From assembly GCA_963773685.1 (NCBI GenBank), contig CAVZBY010000001.1, positions 310,001 through 374,000 on the forward strand: a DNA stretch of 64,000 bases. Direction: 5' to 3'. The translations under genes and the position numbers were made by a program. Positions 53,657 to 62,954 of the stretch are shown one piece after another (position 1 is the first letter of the stretch; each line of letters begins with the position of its first letter). The notes beneath the pieces are model-generated. The model did not search any database. It was not told the origin of the DNA and saw nothing but the letters and a program-made list of their open reading frames with translations. This DNA comes from JALHVH01 sp963773685 (GTDB taxonomy: Bacteria; Acidobacteriota; Aminicenantia; Aminicenantales; Saccharicenantaceae).

Positions 53657-54980
53657 ATGACCTTCGAGACGCGCAGGAAGAAGATCCGCCGCAAGCTCTC
53701 CCGCCGCGGGAAACGCGCGCTCGTCCTGGGCCTTCCTGCCGTGGTCGTGGCCGCCGGACTCGCGGTCCTTTATTTCGTCGAACAGGGCGGCTGGCCGCGG
53801 GCCCGCAAGGAGACCGTCCCTCCCCCGCCTTCCGTGGAGCCCGCGATCGGGAAGCCGCCGGAATCTCCGATGCGCCGGGAGATCATCTCCAGGGGCGCCA
53901 CGCTCGCCGAGATCCTCCCCAAGTACGGCTTTCTGCCGAAGGACGTCCACGAGCTCAAGGAGCAGGTCAAGCCCGTCTATGACCTCGGAAAGATCCGCGC
54001 CGGCCAGGAGCTCCGCATCCGGACGACGCCCGAGGGCGGCTGGGCGGCTCTCGAATACGACATCGACGAGAACCGGTTCCTCGTCGTCCGGAACGAAGCG
54101 GGCCGGTTCCGGGCCGAGATCAAGCCGGTCCCCTACGAGCTCCGGACGGCGTTCCTCTGGGCCTCGATCGAGGACAGCCCCATCGCGGCCGTCAATGCCG
54201 CCGGGGAGGACGATTTCATCGCCCTCGAGCTGGCCGACGTCTTCGGCTCGGACATCGATTTTTACACCGACATCCGGCGCGGCGACACGTTCCGGGTCGT
54301 CTTCGAAAAGAGGTTCCTCGACGGGCGCCCGGCGGGATACGGCCGGATCCTGGCGGCCGAGTTCACGAACGCAGGGAAAGATCTTCCGGGCCTACCGCTT
54401 CACGTATCCGGATACCGGCAAGTCCGATTTCTTCGACGCCGCGGGCAATTCCCTGCGCAAGGAATTCCTCAAGTCGCCGATGAAGTTCGCCCGGATCTCG
54501 TCGCGCTTCAGCCGGAGCCGCTTCCATCCCATCCGGAAGATCTACCGGCCGCACAACGGCGTCGATTACGCCGCGCCTGCCGGGTCCCCCGTCCAGGCCA
54601 CGGCCGACGGCATCGTGACCCAGGCCGGCTGGAACGGGGCCGCCGGCCGGATGATCAAGATCAGGCACAAGAACGCCTACGAGACGATGTACCTCCACCT
54701 GAGCGGCTACGCCAAGGGGATCCGGACGGGCGTCCGGGTGGATGCCAAGCAGGTCATCGGGTACGTCGGGTCATCGGGGGAATCGACGGGACCGCACCTG
54801 GATTACCGGATCCTGTACCACGGCAAGTACGTCAATCCCCTGGGATGGAAGTTCCAGCCGGCGGAACCGCTCCGGAAGGAATACCTCGAGCCGTTCAAGA
54901 CCGAAGCGGAGAAGCTGGCCCTCGCCCTGGAGGCCCCGCTGATCCTCGCCGCGCGGGCCTTCCCGGTCAGTCCTTTTTAG
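53657..54980 (+). CDS. M23-family peptidoglycan endopeptidase with OapA/LysM-like region (one frameshift)
   Basis: About 440 residues across a +1 break near 54372. A basic cytoplasmic start (RRKKIRRKLSRRGKR) precedes one membrane segment (about 22-42), then a proline-rich linker and an OapA/LysM-like region (about 70-130; ISRGATLAEILPKYGF, GQELRI). The catalytic M23 domain (about 290-400) has the ligands in RPHNGVDYAAP, MYLHLSGY and GPHLDYRI. It should cut peptide cross-links in the cell wall from the periplasmic side. It follows pssA by 61 bases. Confidence 0.9.
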
Positions 54981-55131
54981 TCGTTCCGCCCTCGGCCCTG
55001 CCCCCGGCCTGCTGAGCGGATCGATCATGCCCCGGCTGGGAAGAGACCTGGGCCGAGGAGACGGTCCCGGAGGTGCCATCGTCTCCTCCGGAGGTCCCCC
55101 GCGAGAGATCCCGGAACGAGGCCCCCGGAGC
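54981..55131. other. Intergenic region with no recognised feature
   Basis: GC-rich sequence between the convergent M23 and FecR-like genes. GGTCCCGGAGGTGCCATC and CGTCTCCTCCGGAGG-like stretches give some pairing potential, but nothing convincing. Confidence 0.3.
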
Positions 55132-55487
55132 TCATCCGGCAGGCCTCGCCGGCCGAGGTACCTGTGATGAGATCTTGAGCTCCGGACAAAGGATCTCGTT
55201 CGTCCGGCTCGAATAATCGATCCGCACGCCGAGGGCCCGGGCGACGCCGATATCGGGATTCCAGTCCCTGAACCTGGCCGCCCCCACGGGCACCGGCCCC
55301 ACGAGGGGACGGGGCGCGGCCTCTTCGGGACGGCGCCGACTCAGGCGCGGCTCGCCGGCGACGGCATTTTGCCTGTACGTGAGAAGGGCATCCACGAGAG
55401 GGATCGCGGGGCATCGCGGCGTCGCGATGTCTCGGGGGCGCCGGGCGAGGGGCGGCGGCGCGGACCCTGTCCCTGGTCAGGACTTTT
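55132..55487 (-). CDS. Possible displaced C-terminal part of the FecR-like protein
   Basis: Beyond the apparent stop of the FecR-like protein, coding-like sequence continues on the minus strand in two other frames: HEKVLTRDRVRAAAP, then VDALLTYRQNAVAGEPRLSRRR. It ends in FRDWNPDIGVARALGVRIDYSSRTNEILCPE before a stop at 55132. The last segment is protein-like in composition, and the region suffers many frame breaks, so it may be the true C-terminus. It could instead be chance. There is no independent start with a ribosome site. Confidence 0.35.
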
Positions 55488-56898
55488 TCATGGAGGCGCG
55501 CTCGCATTGAGATCTTCCCGGGCGATAAAAACCGTCCGGTCCAGCGTTCCTTTCAGGGATTCGATGATCCTTCCGTCCTTCCTGCCCAGGGCCGCGACGA
55601 TGTTCCCATAGGCCTTCTTCATCTCCTTGGGCACCGAAACGCTCGAGGGCTCCTTCAGCTGGTCCTTGCGGATCTGGGTCAGGGGGGAGTCGCTCTCCCG
55701 GTCGGCCGGTTCGAACCCGGCCCGTAATAAGGCCACCAGCCGTCGCCCTGTCCGTCGAATCCGTAGGCGTAGGCATAGCTGAGCGAGCCGGCCCTGGAAG
55801 TACCAATCGAAAAGCGTCCAGGGCCGCCAGGCATAATGGCCCTCGAAAAAGTCCCAAGCCGCCCAGGCGGGGGCGAAGAGCGAGCCGGGAAGCCAGACCC
55901 AGCCCAATTTCCGGTCCCACTGCCAGAGGCCGAGGTGGTACGGGACCCATCCCCAGGGCTCCTCGGGGACCCAGAACATCGAGCCCCCGGTCTCCGTCCA
56001 GCGGCCGTAGACGTAAGGGCTCCAGACACCCACTTCCCCCCAGGGATAGCGCAGGTCGTTGAAGTAAGGCCTCCAGACATAGCCGTAGAGGTCATCCCAG
56101 AGCCACTCGCCGTTCGCGTTCCCGAAGCGCTGGGCGAAATTGAACACGGCCAGCGGAAGGTTCCGGAGAGGCTTGGGGAGCGGGCTGAGGCCTTTGTGGA
56201 GCTCGATGAAGCTCCGCGTTGAGCCCTCGTTCCAGTTCTCGAACGCCGTATCGGCGGGATATCCGCGGATTCCTCGAACCGGCCGTCCGCGAGGATGACG
56301 AGACGCCCGAGCTTCTTGACCGTTCTGCGTCCGGGCGCGCGCCGCTTCCGCTCCGTACAGGACCGACGCTTTCCCGATCCTGACGCGAACGTCCGTCGGG
56401 CCGTCTTCGGAGGCCGCGATCACGACGACCGAGCCGTGTTTCAGCTTCACGGCCGCGGTGGCTGTCAGGACCTGGAAGGTCTCGCTCTCATCGTATTCCT
56501 TGAACATGATATAGATCCGCCCGGCGCTCAGCACGAGGTTCGACAGGCCCGTGTCGGCGCTCAAGCTTCCGGCCAGGATGGTCTCGACCTTGAGCTCGGT
56601 GCCCGTGTCCAGGCGGACGATCGTGCCCGTGTCGAATTGGATCTCGCACCGGCGGGCGTCCGTCGTCCGGATGATGTCGCCGGGGCCGATAGGCGTGTTC
56701 AGGGTCGCGGGCTCCGAGAATCGGAACGAGCCGTCGCGCCGGATCGTGGGATCGTTCCCGTCGGACTTCGCCTCGATGAAGCTGATGTGGCCGAAATAGA
56801 ACTCCCCGATCCGCCCGGCCACCCGATAATGGTCCGCGGGAAACGCCAGGGCCGCGGATAAGAGAACCCCCGAGAGCCATAGCCCATCTTTTCAGCAT
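55488..56898 (-). CDS. FecR-domain protein with tryptophan-rich C-terminal region (several frameshifts)
   Basis: When read across a +1 break in a run of five G near 56867, the protein starts at 56898 with a good signal peptide (MLKRWAMALG, VLLSAALAFPA). A FecR-like beta domain follows (about 45-170; GDIIRTTDARRCEIQFDTGTIVRLDTGTELKV). Two pairs of compensating breaks (about 56335/56262 and 55785/55715) restore VKKLGRLVILADGRFEESADI and SYAYAYGFDGQGDGWWPYYG. The latter half is tryptophan/tyrosine-rich (YGYVWRPYFND, GWVPYHLGLWQWD), as in acidobacterial FecR proteins. It is probably an envelope protein rather than a sigma regulator, since no sigma factor is adjacent. Confidence 0.7.
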
Positions 56899-57101
56899 TG
56901 TTCTTCTCCCATCCCTCTTTGGTCTTCCATTTAATTATTGCATATTTCGTGCCAGAGGAGATAAGGGAGGAACCGCCCCGGGATCTGCCCCGATATGCCC
57001 TCTATCCAGGACAACTGTATCCTGCCCGAAAGCAGGACGGCCTTCGCTTGTCGGAGCCGCGGTTTTGGAATACACTTCCGTTGAAGGAAGCGTCCGAGAT
57101 C

Positions 57102-57525
57102 ATGCCCGAACACCGGAATCCCGTGCCGACCGTCGATGTCATCATCGAGGTGCGCGGGCCGGAGCGGCGGCATCGTGCTCATCGAGAGAAGGAACCCGCC
57201 GTTCGGCTGGGCCCTTCCCGGAGGTTTCGTCGATTACGGCGAAACACTGGAGCAGGCGGCGGTCCGCGAGGCCAAGGAGGAGACTTCTCTCGATGTCACG
57301 CTCCTCCGCCAGTTCCACGCCTACTCCGACCCGGATCGCGACCCGAGGGGCCACACGATCACCATGGTCTTCATCGCCGCGGCCGACGGCGTGCCGAGGG
57401 CGCGGGACGACGCCCGAGCGGCGGCCGTCTTCCCTCCGGAGGACGTCCGGATCCCCCTGGCCTTCGATCACCGCAGGATCATCGACGAATACATCGCCTG
57501 GAAAAAGGAGGCGCGCCATGGCTGA
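57102..57525 (+). CDS. Nudix hydrolase (one frameshift)
   Basis: About 140 residues across a +1 break near 57166. The start MPEHRNPVPTVDVIIEV continues after the break as SGGIVLIERRNPPFGWALPGGFVDYGE. The Nudix box is GGFVDYGETLEQAAVREAKE followed by ETSLDV, matching GX5EX7REUXEEXGU. It hydrolyses nucleoside diphosphate-linked substrates, often ADP-ribose or oxidised nucleotides. It overlaps the following small gene by 8 bases. Confidence 0.88.
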
Positions 57526-57793
57526 GCAGGAGCGCGGGGAGCTCAGGGAGCTCACGAGCGTCTGGGGCAAGGCGGAAGCCGCCGTCGTCATGGCCTTCCT
57601 CGAAAGCCACGGCATATCCTGCGTCACGCGGGGACGGATCCTCCAGGACATCTATCCGTTCTCCGTGGACGGCCTGGGCGAGATCAAGCTCTACGTCCTC
57701 GAGAAGGACTACGAAACCGCCAGGGTCCTCCTCGACGAGCTCCCGAAACCGGACGAAATCGAGGATTTCGAAAAGGACGAAGAGAACCTGTAG
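57518..57793 (+). CDS. Small DUF2007-like protein
   Basis: A 91-residue soluble protein. The central segment ELTSVWGKAEAAVVMAFLESHGISCVTRG with a YVLEKDYETARVLLDEL ending matches the small alpha-beta fold of DUF2007 proteins, which have been suggested to be signal-transducing; the function is unproven. The start overlaps the Nudix stop by 8 bases, and AAGGAGGCGCGCC provides a ribosome site. A REP-like repeat begins at its stop codon. Confidence 0.75.
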   Translation: MAEQERGELRELTSVWGKAEAAVVMAFLESHGISCVTRGRILQDIYPFSVDGLGEIKLYVLEKDYETARVLLDELPKPDEIEDFEKDEENL

Positions 57794-57849
57794 CCGCAGG
57801 CTTCAGCCTGCGCTTCAGATCTTGAACGCAACCTGAAGGTTGCGGCTAC
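57790..57849. repeat. REP-like double-hairpin repeat
   Basis: GTAGCCGCAGGCTTCAGCCTG (from 57790) and the mirror arm ending GAAGGTTGCGGCTAC (57849) each fold locally (GCAGGCT/GCCTGC and CGCAACCT/AGGTTGCG). They also pair end to end through GTAGCCGCA/TGCGGCTAC. This twin-hairpin form is that of REP/BIME elements. It starts on the stop codon of the small gene and may act as terminator or mRNA end protector. It may be dispersed in the genome; only one copy is in the window. Confidence 0.65.
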
Positions 57850-58016
57850 AAGAACGTCCGCTCGGTCCATCCCGTCCGTGTCCCCAGACCGCGAACCTCA
57901 CGAGATCGGGACGGGATCCGTTGATGCCGGACGACCGTAAGCCCCGCGAGATTTCCACAACCCGAAGGGGTGACGGCCTGATCCGAAAATCACCCCCTGT
58001 TTCCCCATAATTTCGC

Positions 58017-58045
58017 TTGACTTTTAGTCCCCCGTCCCATATATT
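58017..58045 (+). promoter_or_regulatory. Promoter of the mraZ (dcw) operon
   Basis: TTGACT (58017-58022), 17 bases, TATATT (58040-58045). The start of transcription would be near 58052, just before the CGGGA repeats. Confidence 0.7.
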
Positions 58046-58055
58046 TTAGTCAAAA

Positions 58056-58080
58056 CGGGATGAAACGGGACAAATCGGGA
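58056..58080 (+). promoter_or_regulatory. MraZ-box-like triple direct repeat
   Basis: CGGGA occurs at 58056-58060, 58066-58070 and 58076-58080, exactly 10 bases apart with AT-rich 5-base spacers. MraZ of E. coli binds three TGGGN repeats with the same spacing in its own promoter. Here the repeats lie between the -10 box and the mraZ start, suited to autorepression. The first base differs (C for T). Confidence 0.7.
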
Positions 58081-58089
58081 CAAACTGCC

Positions 58090-58557
58090 ATGAATAACTC
58101 GCTGATGGGGAGCTACTCGGCCCGGCTCGATGCCTCCGGCCGCATCAAGATCCCCGAAAAATTTCGCGAGACGATCGAGCAGATCTACGGCAAGGACCTG
58201 TTCGTCACCTCCCTCAGCGACGAGGCCGTCCAGATCTATCCCCTTTCCGTTTGGGAGCAGATGACGGGGGTCGCCGGCGAGGGGGCCCTCCACCTGCGTC
58301 CCGATGTCCGCAAGTTCATGCTTCGGGTCAACCGCAAGGGCGCGCGGCACGAGATCGACCCCAAGGGTCGTGTCCTGATAAGTCCGGTCCTGAGGGACAA
58401 GGCCGGGTTGAAGGAAGAGGTCGAGGTCATCGGTCTCTCCAACCACCTCGAGGTATGGGACAAGGAGCGTCTTGACGGGAGTCTCGACGAGAAGCCCCTG
58501 ACGGACGAGGACTTCGAGAACATCTCCCGGCTCGTGCCTCGAGGAAAACTGGAATGA
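58090..58557 (+). CDS. mraZ: Transcriptional regulator MraZ
   Basis: A 155-residue DNA-binding protein with two SpoVT/AbrB-like repeats (about 6-55 and 82-125). It contains YSARLDASGRIKIPEKFRE and RHEIDPKGRVLISPVLRD, the duplicated D-xxGR-I-P motif. It regulates the division and cell-wall cluster that follows. I chose the start at 58090. An in-frame ATG at 58063 would put the repeat box inside the gene, and MraZ proteins are near 150 residues. Its stop overlaps rsmH by 4 bases. Confidence 0.93.
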   Translation: MNNSLMGSYSARLDASGRIKIPEKFRETIEQIYGKDLFVTSLSDEAVQIYPLSVWEQMTGVAGEGALHLRPDVRKFMLRVNRKGARHEIDPKGRVLISPVLRDKAGLKEEVEVIGLSNHLEVWDKERLDGSLDEKPLTDEDFENISRLVPRGKLE

Positions 58558-59450
58558 TCGGCACTGGACACGTTCCAGTCCTGTTGGAAGAAGCGTTAAA
58601 GCAACTGGACATCGGCAGGGCCGGGACATACATCGACGGCACGCTCGGGATGGGCGGCCATTCCCTCGAGATCCTCAGGCGGAATCCCAAGGCGTCCGTC
58701 ATCGGTTTCGACCGGGACGAGGCGTCGCTCCGGAAGGCCGGCGAGAGGCTCGCCGAGTTCGGCGGCCGGGTCCGCCTGTATCACGGCGACTTCAAGGAGA
58801 TCCCCGGCCTCGGAATCGACCTCGGGAAGGTCCGCGGCGTGCTCCTCGACCTGGGGATGTCGTCGTTCCAGCTCGACTCGCCGGAGCGCGGATTCAGCTT
58901 CAACGCCGACGGCCCGCTCGATATGCGCATGGACCTGAGGACGAAGGCGACCGCCGCCTCCATCCTGGAAAAATATTCCGAGGCCCGGCTGGACGAGGTG
59001 TTCCGGACCTACGGCGAGCTTCCCCATACCCGGCGCCTCGCCCGGGAGATCGTCTCGCGACGCAAGCTCCATCCGTTCGAGACCACGGGCCAGCTCCGCC
59101 GCCTCGTCGAGGAGATCTACCGGTGGCGCCCCCAGAAGGGCAAGGTCCACCCCGCCGCCAAGGCCTTCCAGGCGCTCCGCATCGAGATCAACGGAGAGCT
59201 CGAAGGGCTCGGCGCGTTCCTCGAGAGCATGGTCTCCGGCACGCGTCCGGGAACGCGCTTCGTCGTCATCGCCTTCCACTCCCTCGAGGACAGGATCGTC
59301 AAGCGGACGTTCGCCGCGCTCGCGTCGCCGGCCGAAGGGGCGCCGCGCCTCAGGATCCTGACGAAGAAGCCGCTCACCGCGTCCGAATCCGAGGTCGCCG
59401 CGAACACCCGGTCGCGGTCGGCCAAGCTGCGCTCCGCCGAGAAAGTCTGA
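58554..59450 (+). CDS. rsmH: 16S rRNA (cytosine-1402-N4) methyltransferase
   Basis: A 298-residue SAM-dependent methyltransferase. N-terminal TGHVPVLLEEAL and YIDGTLGMGGHS form the cofactor site, DLGMSSFQLDSPERGFSF is the family signature, and the C-terminal VVIAFHSLEDRIVKRTF is also diagnostic. It modifies the ribosomal P-site. It overlaps mraZ by 4 bases and ftsL by 1 base. No frame break is seen. Confidence 0.97.
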   Translation: MIGTGHVPVLLEEALKQLDIGRAGTYIDGTLGMGGHSLEILRRNPKASVIGFDRDEASLRKAGERLAEFGGRVRLYHGDFKEIPGLGIDLGKVRGVLLDLGMSSFQLDSPERGFSFNADGPLDMRMDLRTKATAASILEKYSEARLDEVFRTYGELPHTRRLAREIVSRRKLHPFETTGQLRRLVEEIYRWRPQKGKVHPAAKAFQALRIEINGELEGLGAFLESMVSGTRPGTRFVVIAFHSLEDRIVKRTFAALASPAEGAPRLRILTKKPLTASESEVAANTRSRSAKLRSAEKV

Positions 59451-59764
59451 TGGTCCACAGGAGATACGGCCTCAAGGAGATCGCCCTCGGAGCGGGCTTC
59501 GTCCTGCTTCTCCTCGTCATCCTGACGTTCTACATCTGGTATCAGACCGAGGCCGTCCAGATCGGCTACCGCATCGGCGAGCTCGAAGGCCGGGTCGCCC
59601 GGCTCAAGGAGGACATCAAGAGGCTCGAGGCGAAAAGGGCCGAGCTCCTTTCCCTCCGCCGCGTCGAGGGGATCGCCCGGAACGAGCTGGGGCTCGTCGA
59701 CCCCGTCCCGGGCCAGGTCCTCTACGAAGGCCGCGACCTCGAGCGGAAGAAGGAACTCCCGTGA
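59450..59764 (+). CDS. ftsL: Cell-division protein FtsL-like
   Basis: A 104-residue bitopic membrane protein: a short cytoplasmic start, one membrane segment (about 12-31), then a coiled coil (about 36-70; IGELEGRVARLKEDIKRLEAKRAEL) and an ARNELGLVDPVPGQV tail. Sequence identity within this family is low, so the call rests on size, topology and position between rsmH and ftsI. Starts inside TGATG and ends inside GTGA, so translation is coupled on both sides. Confidence 0.82.
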   Translation: MVHRRYGLKEIALGAGFVLLLLVILTFYIWYQTEAVQIGYRIGELEGRVARLKEDIKRLEAKRAELLSLRRVEGIARNELGLVDPVPGQVLYEGRDLERKKELP

Positions 59765-61489
59765 GCTCGCCGTTCGCGAACGGAATGAGGCCCCGCGCCC
59801 TCGCCGTGGCCGTCGGCCTGACGGTCTGGTTCGTCCTCGTCATCGGGCGGCTGGTCCAGCTGCAGGTCTTCGATCACGCCCGTCTCAAGTCCGAGGTCCT
59901 CGGGCAGAGCCGGAACGAGATCGACGTCTATCCCGAGCGAGGGACCATCACCGACCGCAACGGCAAGATCCTCGCCCGCAGCCTCCCGGTCGAATCGGTC
60001 TATTACTCCCCGTCCAAGACCGAGCCGCCGGACCGCCAGATGGAACAGATCGCGAGGCTCCGGAGGCTCCTGGAACTCGCCGACAAGGACATGGACCGCA
60101 TCGGCGCCCGCGTCGCGAAGCGCTCCGGATACATCCTCATCAAGCGCAAGATCGACCCCGAGCTCGCCGCCAAGGCTATGGGCCTGGGCATCAAAGGCCT
60201 CTTCCTCCAGGGCGAGAGCCGGCGCTTCTATCCCCAGGGAACCCTGGCCGCCCATATCCTCGGGGGCGTCGGCATCGACGACAACGGGGACGGCCGGCGT
60301 CGAACTGCTGTACGACCGACTCCTCGAAGGCGAGAAGGGCAAACGCCTCCTCCTTCTGGACGCCCGGCGGCGCGTCTATAGCATCGAGACCAACCAGGCG
60401 GCCAAGCCGGGACAGGACCTCCGCCTGACCATCGACGAGACCATCCAGTACATCGCCGAGACCGAGCTCGAGAAGGCGGTGGCGGCCTGCGGAGCGGTCC
60501 GGGGGACCGTCGTCATCATGAGCCCCGAATCCGGGGATATCCTGGCCCTGGCCTGCGTGCCGACCTATTCCCCGCTGGCCTACGATCCGAAGACCGATGC
60601 GGGGCGGAATCAGGCGATCGCCAGAATCTTCGAGCCCGGCTCCACGTTCAAGATCGTGACGGCCGCGGCCGCCCGGACGAGCGGACGCGTCGGATACGGC
60701 GAGATCTTCGATTGCCGGAAGGGCTCCATCATGGTCGGCGGGTCCGCCGTGCGCGACCACAAGCCCCTCGGGATCCTGAGCTTCCCCGGAGTCTTCATCG
60801 AGTCCTCGAACGTCGGCGCCATCATGATCGCCCAGGAGGTCGGCGCCCGCGGCCTCTACGACATGGTCAAGAGCTTCGGGTTCGGCGTGAAGACCGGGAT
60901 CGACCTCCCCGGCGAGGAAGAAGGTGTCGTTCATCCCCTCTCGACCTGGCGGGCCTCCTCCTTCCGCGTGGCCATCGGGTACGAGGTCTCGGTCACGGCC
61001 CTCCAGATCCTGCGGGCCATGAACGTCTACGCGACGGGGGGACGCCTCGTCCGCCCGCGCATCACGTTGGACACGCCGGCCGGCGGTCCCGAAGCCGCCC
61101 CGGAAGTCCTTCCCGTGACCGTCGTGGACGAGCTTCTCCCCGTCTTCGAGGACGTGGTCGCGGAGGGTACAGGGACCCCTGCCCGGATCGAGGGTTTCGA
61201 CATCGCCGGCAAGACGGGAACCGCCCAGAAGGTGGACCCGGCCATCGGCACCTACTCGTCCCGATTGCACCTGGCCTCGTTCGTCGGCTTCGTGCCCGCG
61301 GAGCGGCCGGCCCTCTCGATGATCGTCGTCCTCGACGAGCCCCAGGGGCTGTTCCAGTACGGCGGCCAGCTGGCCGCCCCGGTCTTCCGGGAGATCGCCG
61401 CCCGCGTCCTTCGCTACCTCCGCGTCGTTCCGAAGGCCGCGCCGCCCGCCCTCATCACGGCGAGCCTTGCGAAGGGAGGGCGTCCGTGA
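59761..61489 (+). CDS. ftsI: Penicillin-binding protein 2/3-type transpeptidase FtsI (one frameshift)
   Basis: About 575 residues with a GTG start and a +1 break near 60291. One membrane segment (about 14-36) is followed by a PBP dimerisation domain (about 55-220; ERGTITDRNGKILA) and a transpeptidase domain. The active-site serine is S294 in EPGSTFK, with SSN (about 345) and KTGTAQK (about 488). It cross-links septal peptidoglycan. The C-terminus lacks PASTA repeats. Ends in a GTGA overlap with murE. The break falls between the N-terminal region and the rest and is probably a sequence error. Confidence 0.93.
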
Positions 61490-62954
61490 AGCTCCGCGAC
61501 GTGCTCAAGGACGTCCCCGTCCTGTCCCCCGAGATCCCGGGCGATATCGACATCCTCGGGATCGCCTATTCGTCGAAGGACGTCCGGCCCGGATCCCTCT
61601 TCGCGGCCCTGAAGGGCGAAAAGAGCGACGGCATGGACTTCGTCGCCGAGGCGGAGACGAAGGGCGCCGCCGTCGTCCTTTCCGAGTGGCCGAAGCCCGC
61701 GGCCGTCCGGCTCCCCTGGATCCAGGCCGCCGACGCCCGGGAATCGATGGCCCTGGCGGCCGCGAACTTCTACGGGCATCCGTCGATGAAGCTGAAGGTC
61801 GTCGGCATCACCGGGACCAAGGGCAAGACGACGACGACCTATGTCCTCGAGGAGATCCTCCGCGGCGGGCGGGTTCGTCCCGGCCGTCATCGGGACCATC
61901 GATTACCGGGGCCCCGGCTTCCGGGCGCAGGCGCCCCGGACGACGCCCGAGGCCCCCGACGTTCAGCGGATGCTCGCCGAGATGGTCCGGTCCGGCGCCA
62001 CCCATTGCCTGATGGAGGTCTCCTCCCACGCGCTGGAACAGAAGAGGGTCTGGGGCGTCAGCTTCGATATCGCCGTCTTCACGAACCTGAGCGGCGAGCA
62101 CCTCGACTACCACCATTCCATGGAGAATTATTTCGAGGCGAAGAAGAAGCTCTTCTTCCTGAACCACAAGCGGGTCGCCTCGGTCGTCAACATGGACGAT
62201 CCCTGGGGACAGAAGCTCGTCGCCGAGCTGCCGATGAAGACCGTCACCTACGGGCTCGAGCCGGCCGCCATCGTCCGGGTCGCCGGCCACCGTCTCTCCG
62301 AGCAGGGCATCGAGGCCCGGATCGTCTATCCCGGCGGGCAGATGTCCGTGACGTCCCCGCTCGTCGGCATGCACAACCTCTACAACGTGCTCGCCGCGGC
62401 GGCTTCCGCGCTGGCCCTGGGCGTCCCGCCCGCCGATATCGTCAAGGGGATCGCCGCCCTCCAAGGGGTCCCCGGACGTTTCGAGCGGGTCGCGAACGCG
62501 CTGCGGCATCCACATCATCGTCGACTACGCCCACACCGACAACGCCCTGATGCACCTGCTCCGGACCGTCCGCGATCTCATCCCGCGGAAGACCATCCTC
62601 GTCTTCGGCGCCGGCGGCAACCGGGACACCGCGAAACGGGAGCGGATGGGCGACGTCGCGGCCCGCCTCGCCGACTGGAGCGTCCTGACCTCGGACAACC
62701 CCCGCTCGGAGGACCCCGAGCGGATCATCGCCGACATCGAAAAGGGATTCACCCGGAACGGCGCGAGGAACTACGAGATCGTTCCCGACCGCAGGGACGC
62801 CATCCGGAAGGCCCTGTCCCTCGCGGTCAAGGGCGATTATGTCCTCGTCGCCGGAAAAGGCCACGAGGATTACCAGATCCTCAAGGAAGGAACGATCCGT
62901 TTCTCCGATATCGAGGTCATCCGGGCCCTGCTCGAGGAGATGAAGGGGGCATGA
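61486..62954 (+). CDS. murE: UDP-MurNAc-tripeptide synthetase (two frameshifts)
   Basis: About 488 residues across +1 breaks near 61870 and 62501, starting with GTG after GGGAGGGCG. It adds the third amino acid to the wall precursor. The P-loop GTKGKTTT is at residues 110-117, the central domain has GEHLDYHHSMENYFEAK, and the C-terminal SDNPRSEDP contains DNPR, the motif of enzymes that use meso-diaminopimelate. Overlaps murF by 4 bases. All domains survive across the frames, so the gene is probably intact in the organism. Confidence 0.93.

Noticed and set aside
50551..53694. 1047-codon minus-strand frame across the M28, psd and pssA genes
   Set aside because: It is antisense to three recognisable plus-strand genes with intact motifs.
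54771..55079. 102-codon minus-strand frame after the M23 gene
   Set aside because: Mostly antisense to the M23 C-terminus, proline/arginine-rich, with no support from motifs or ribosome site.
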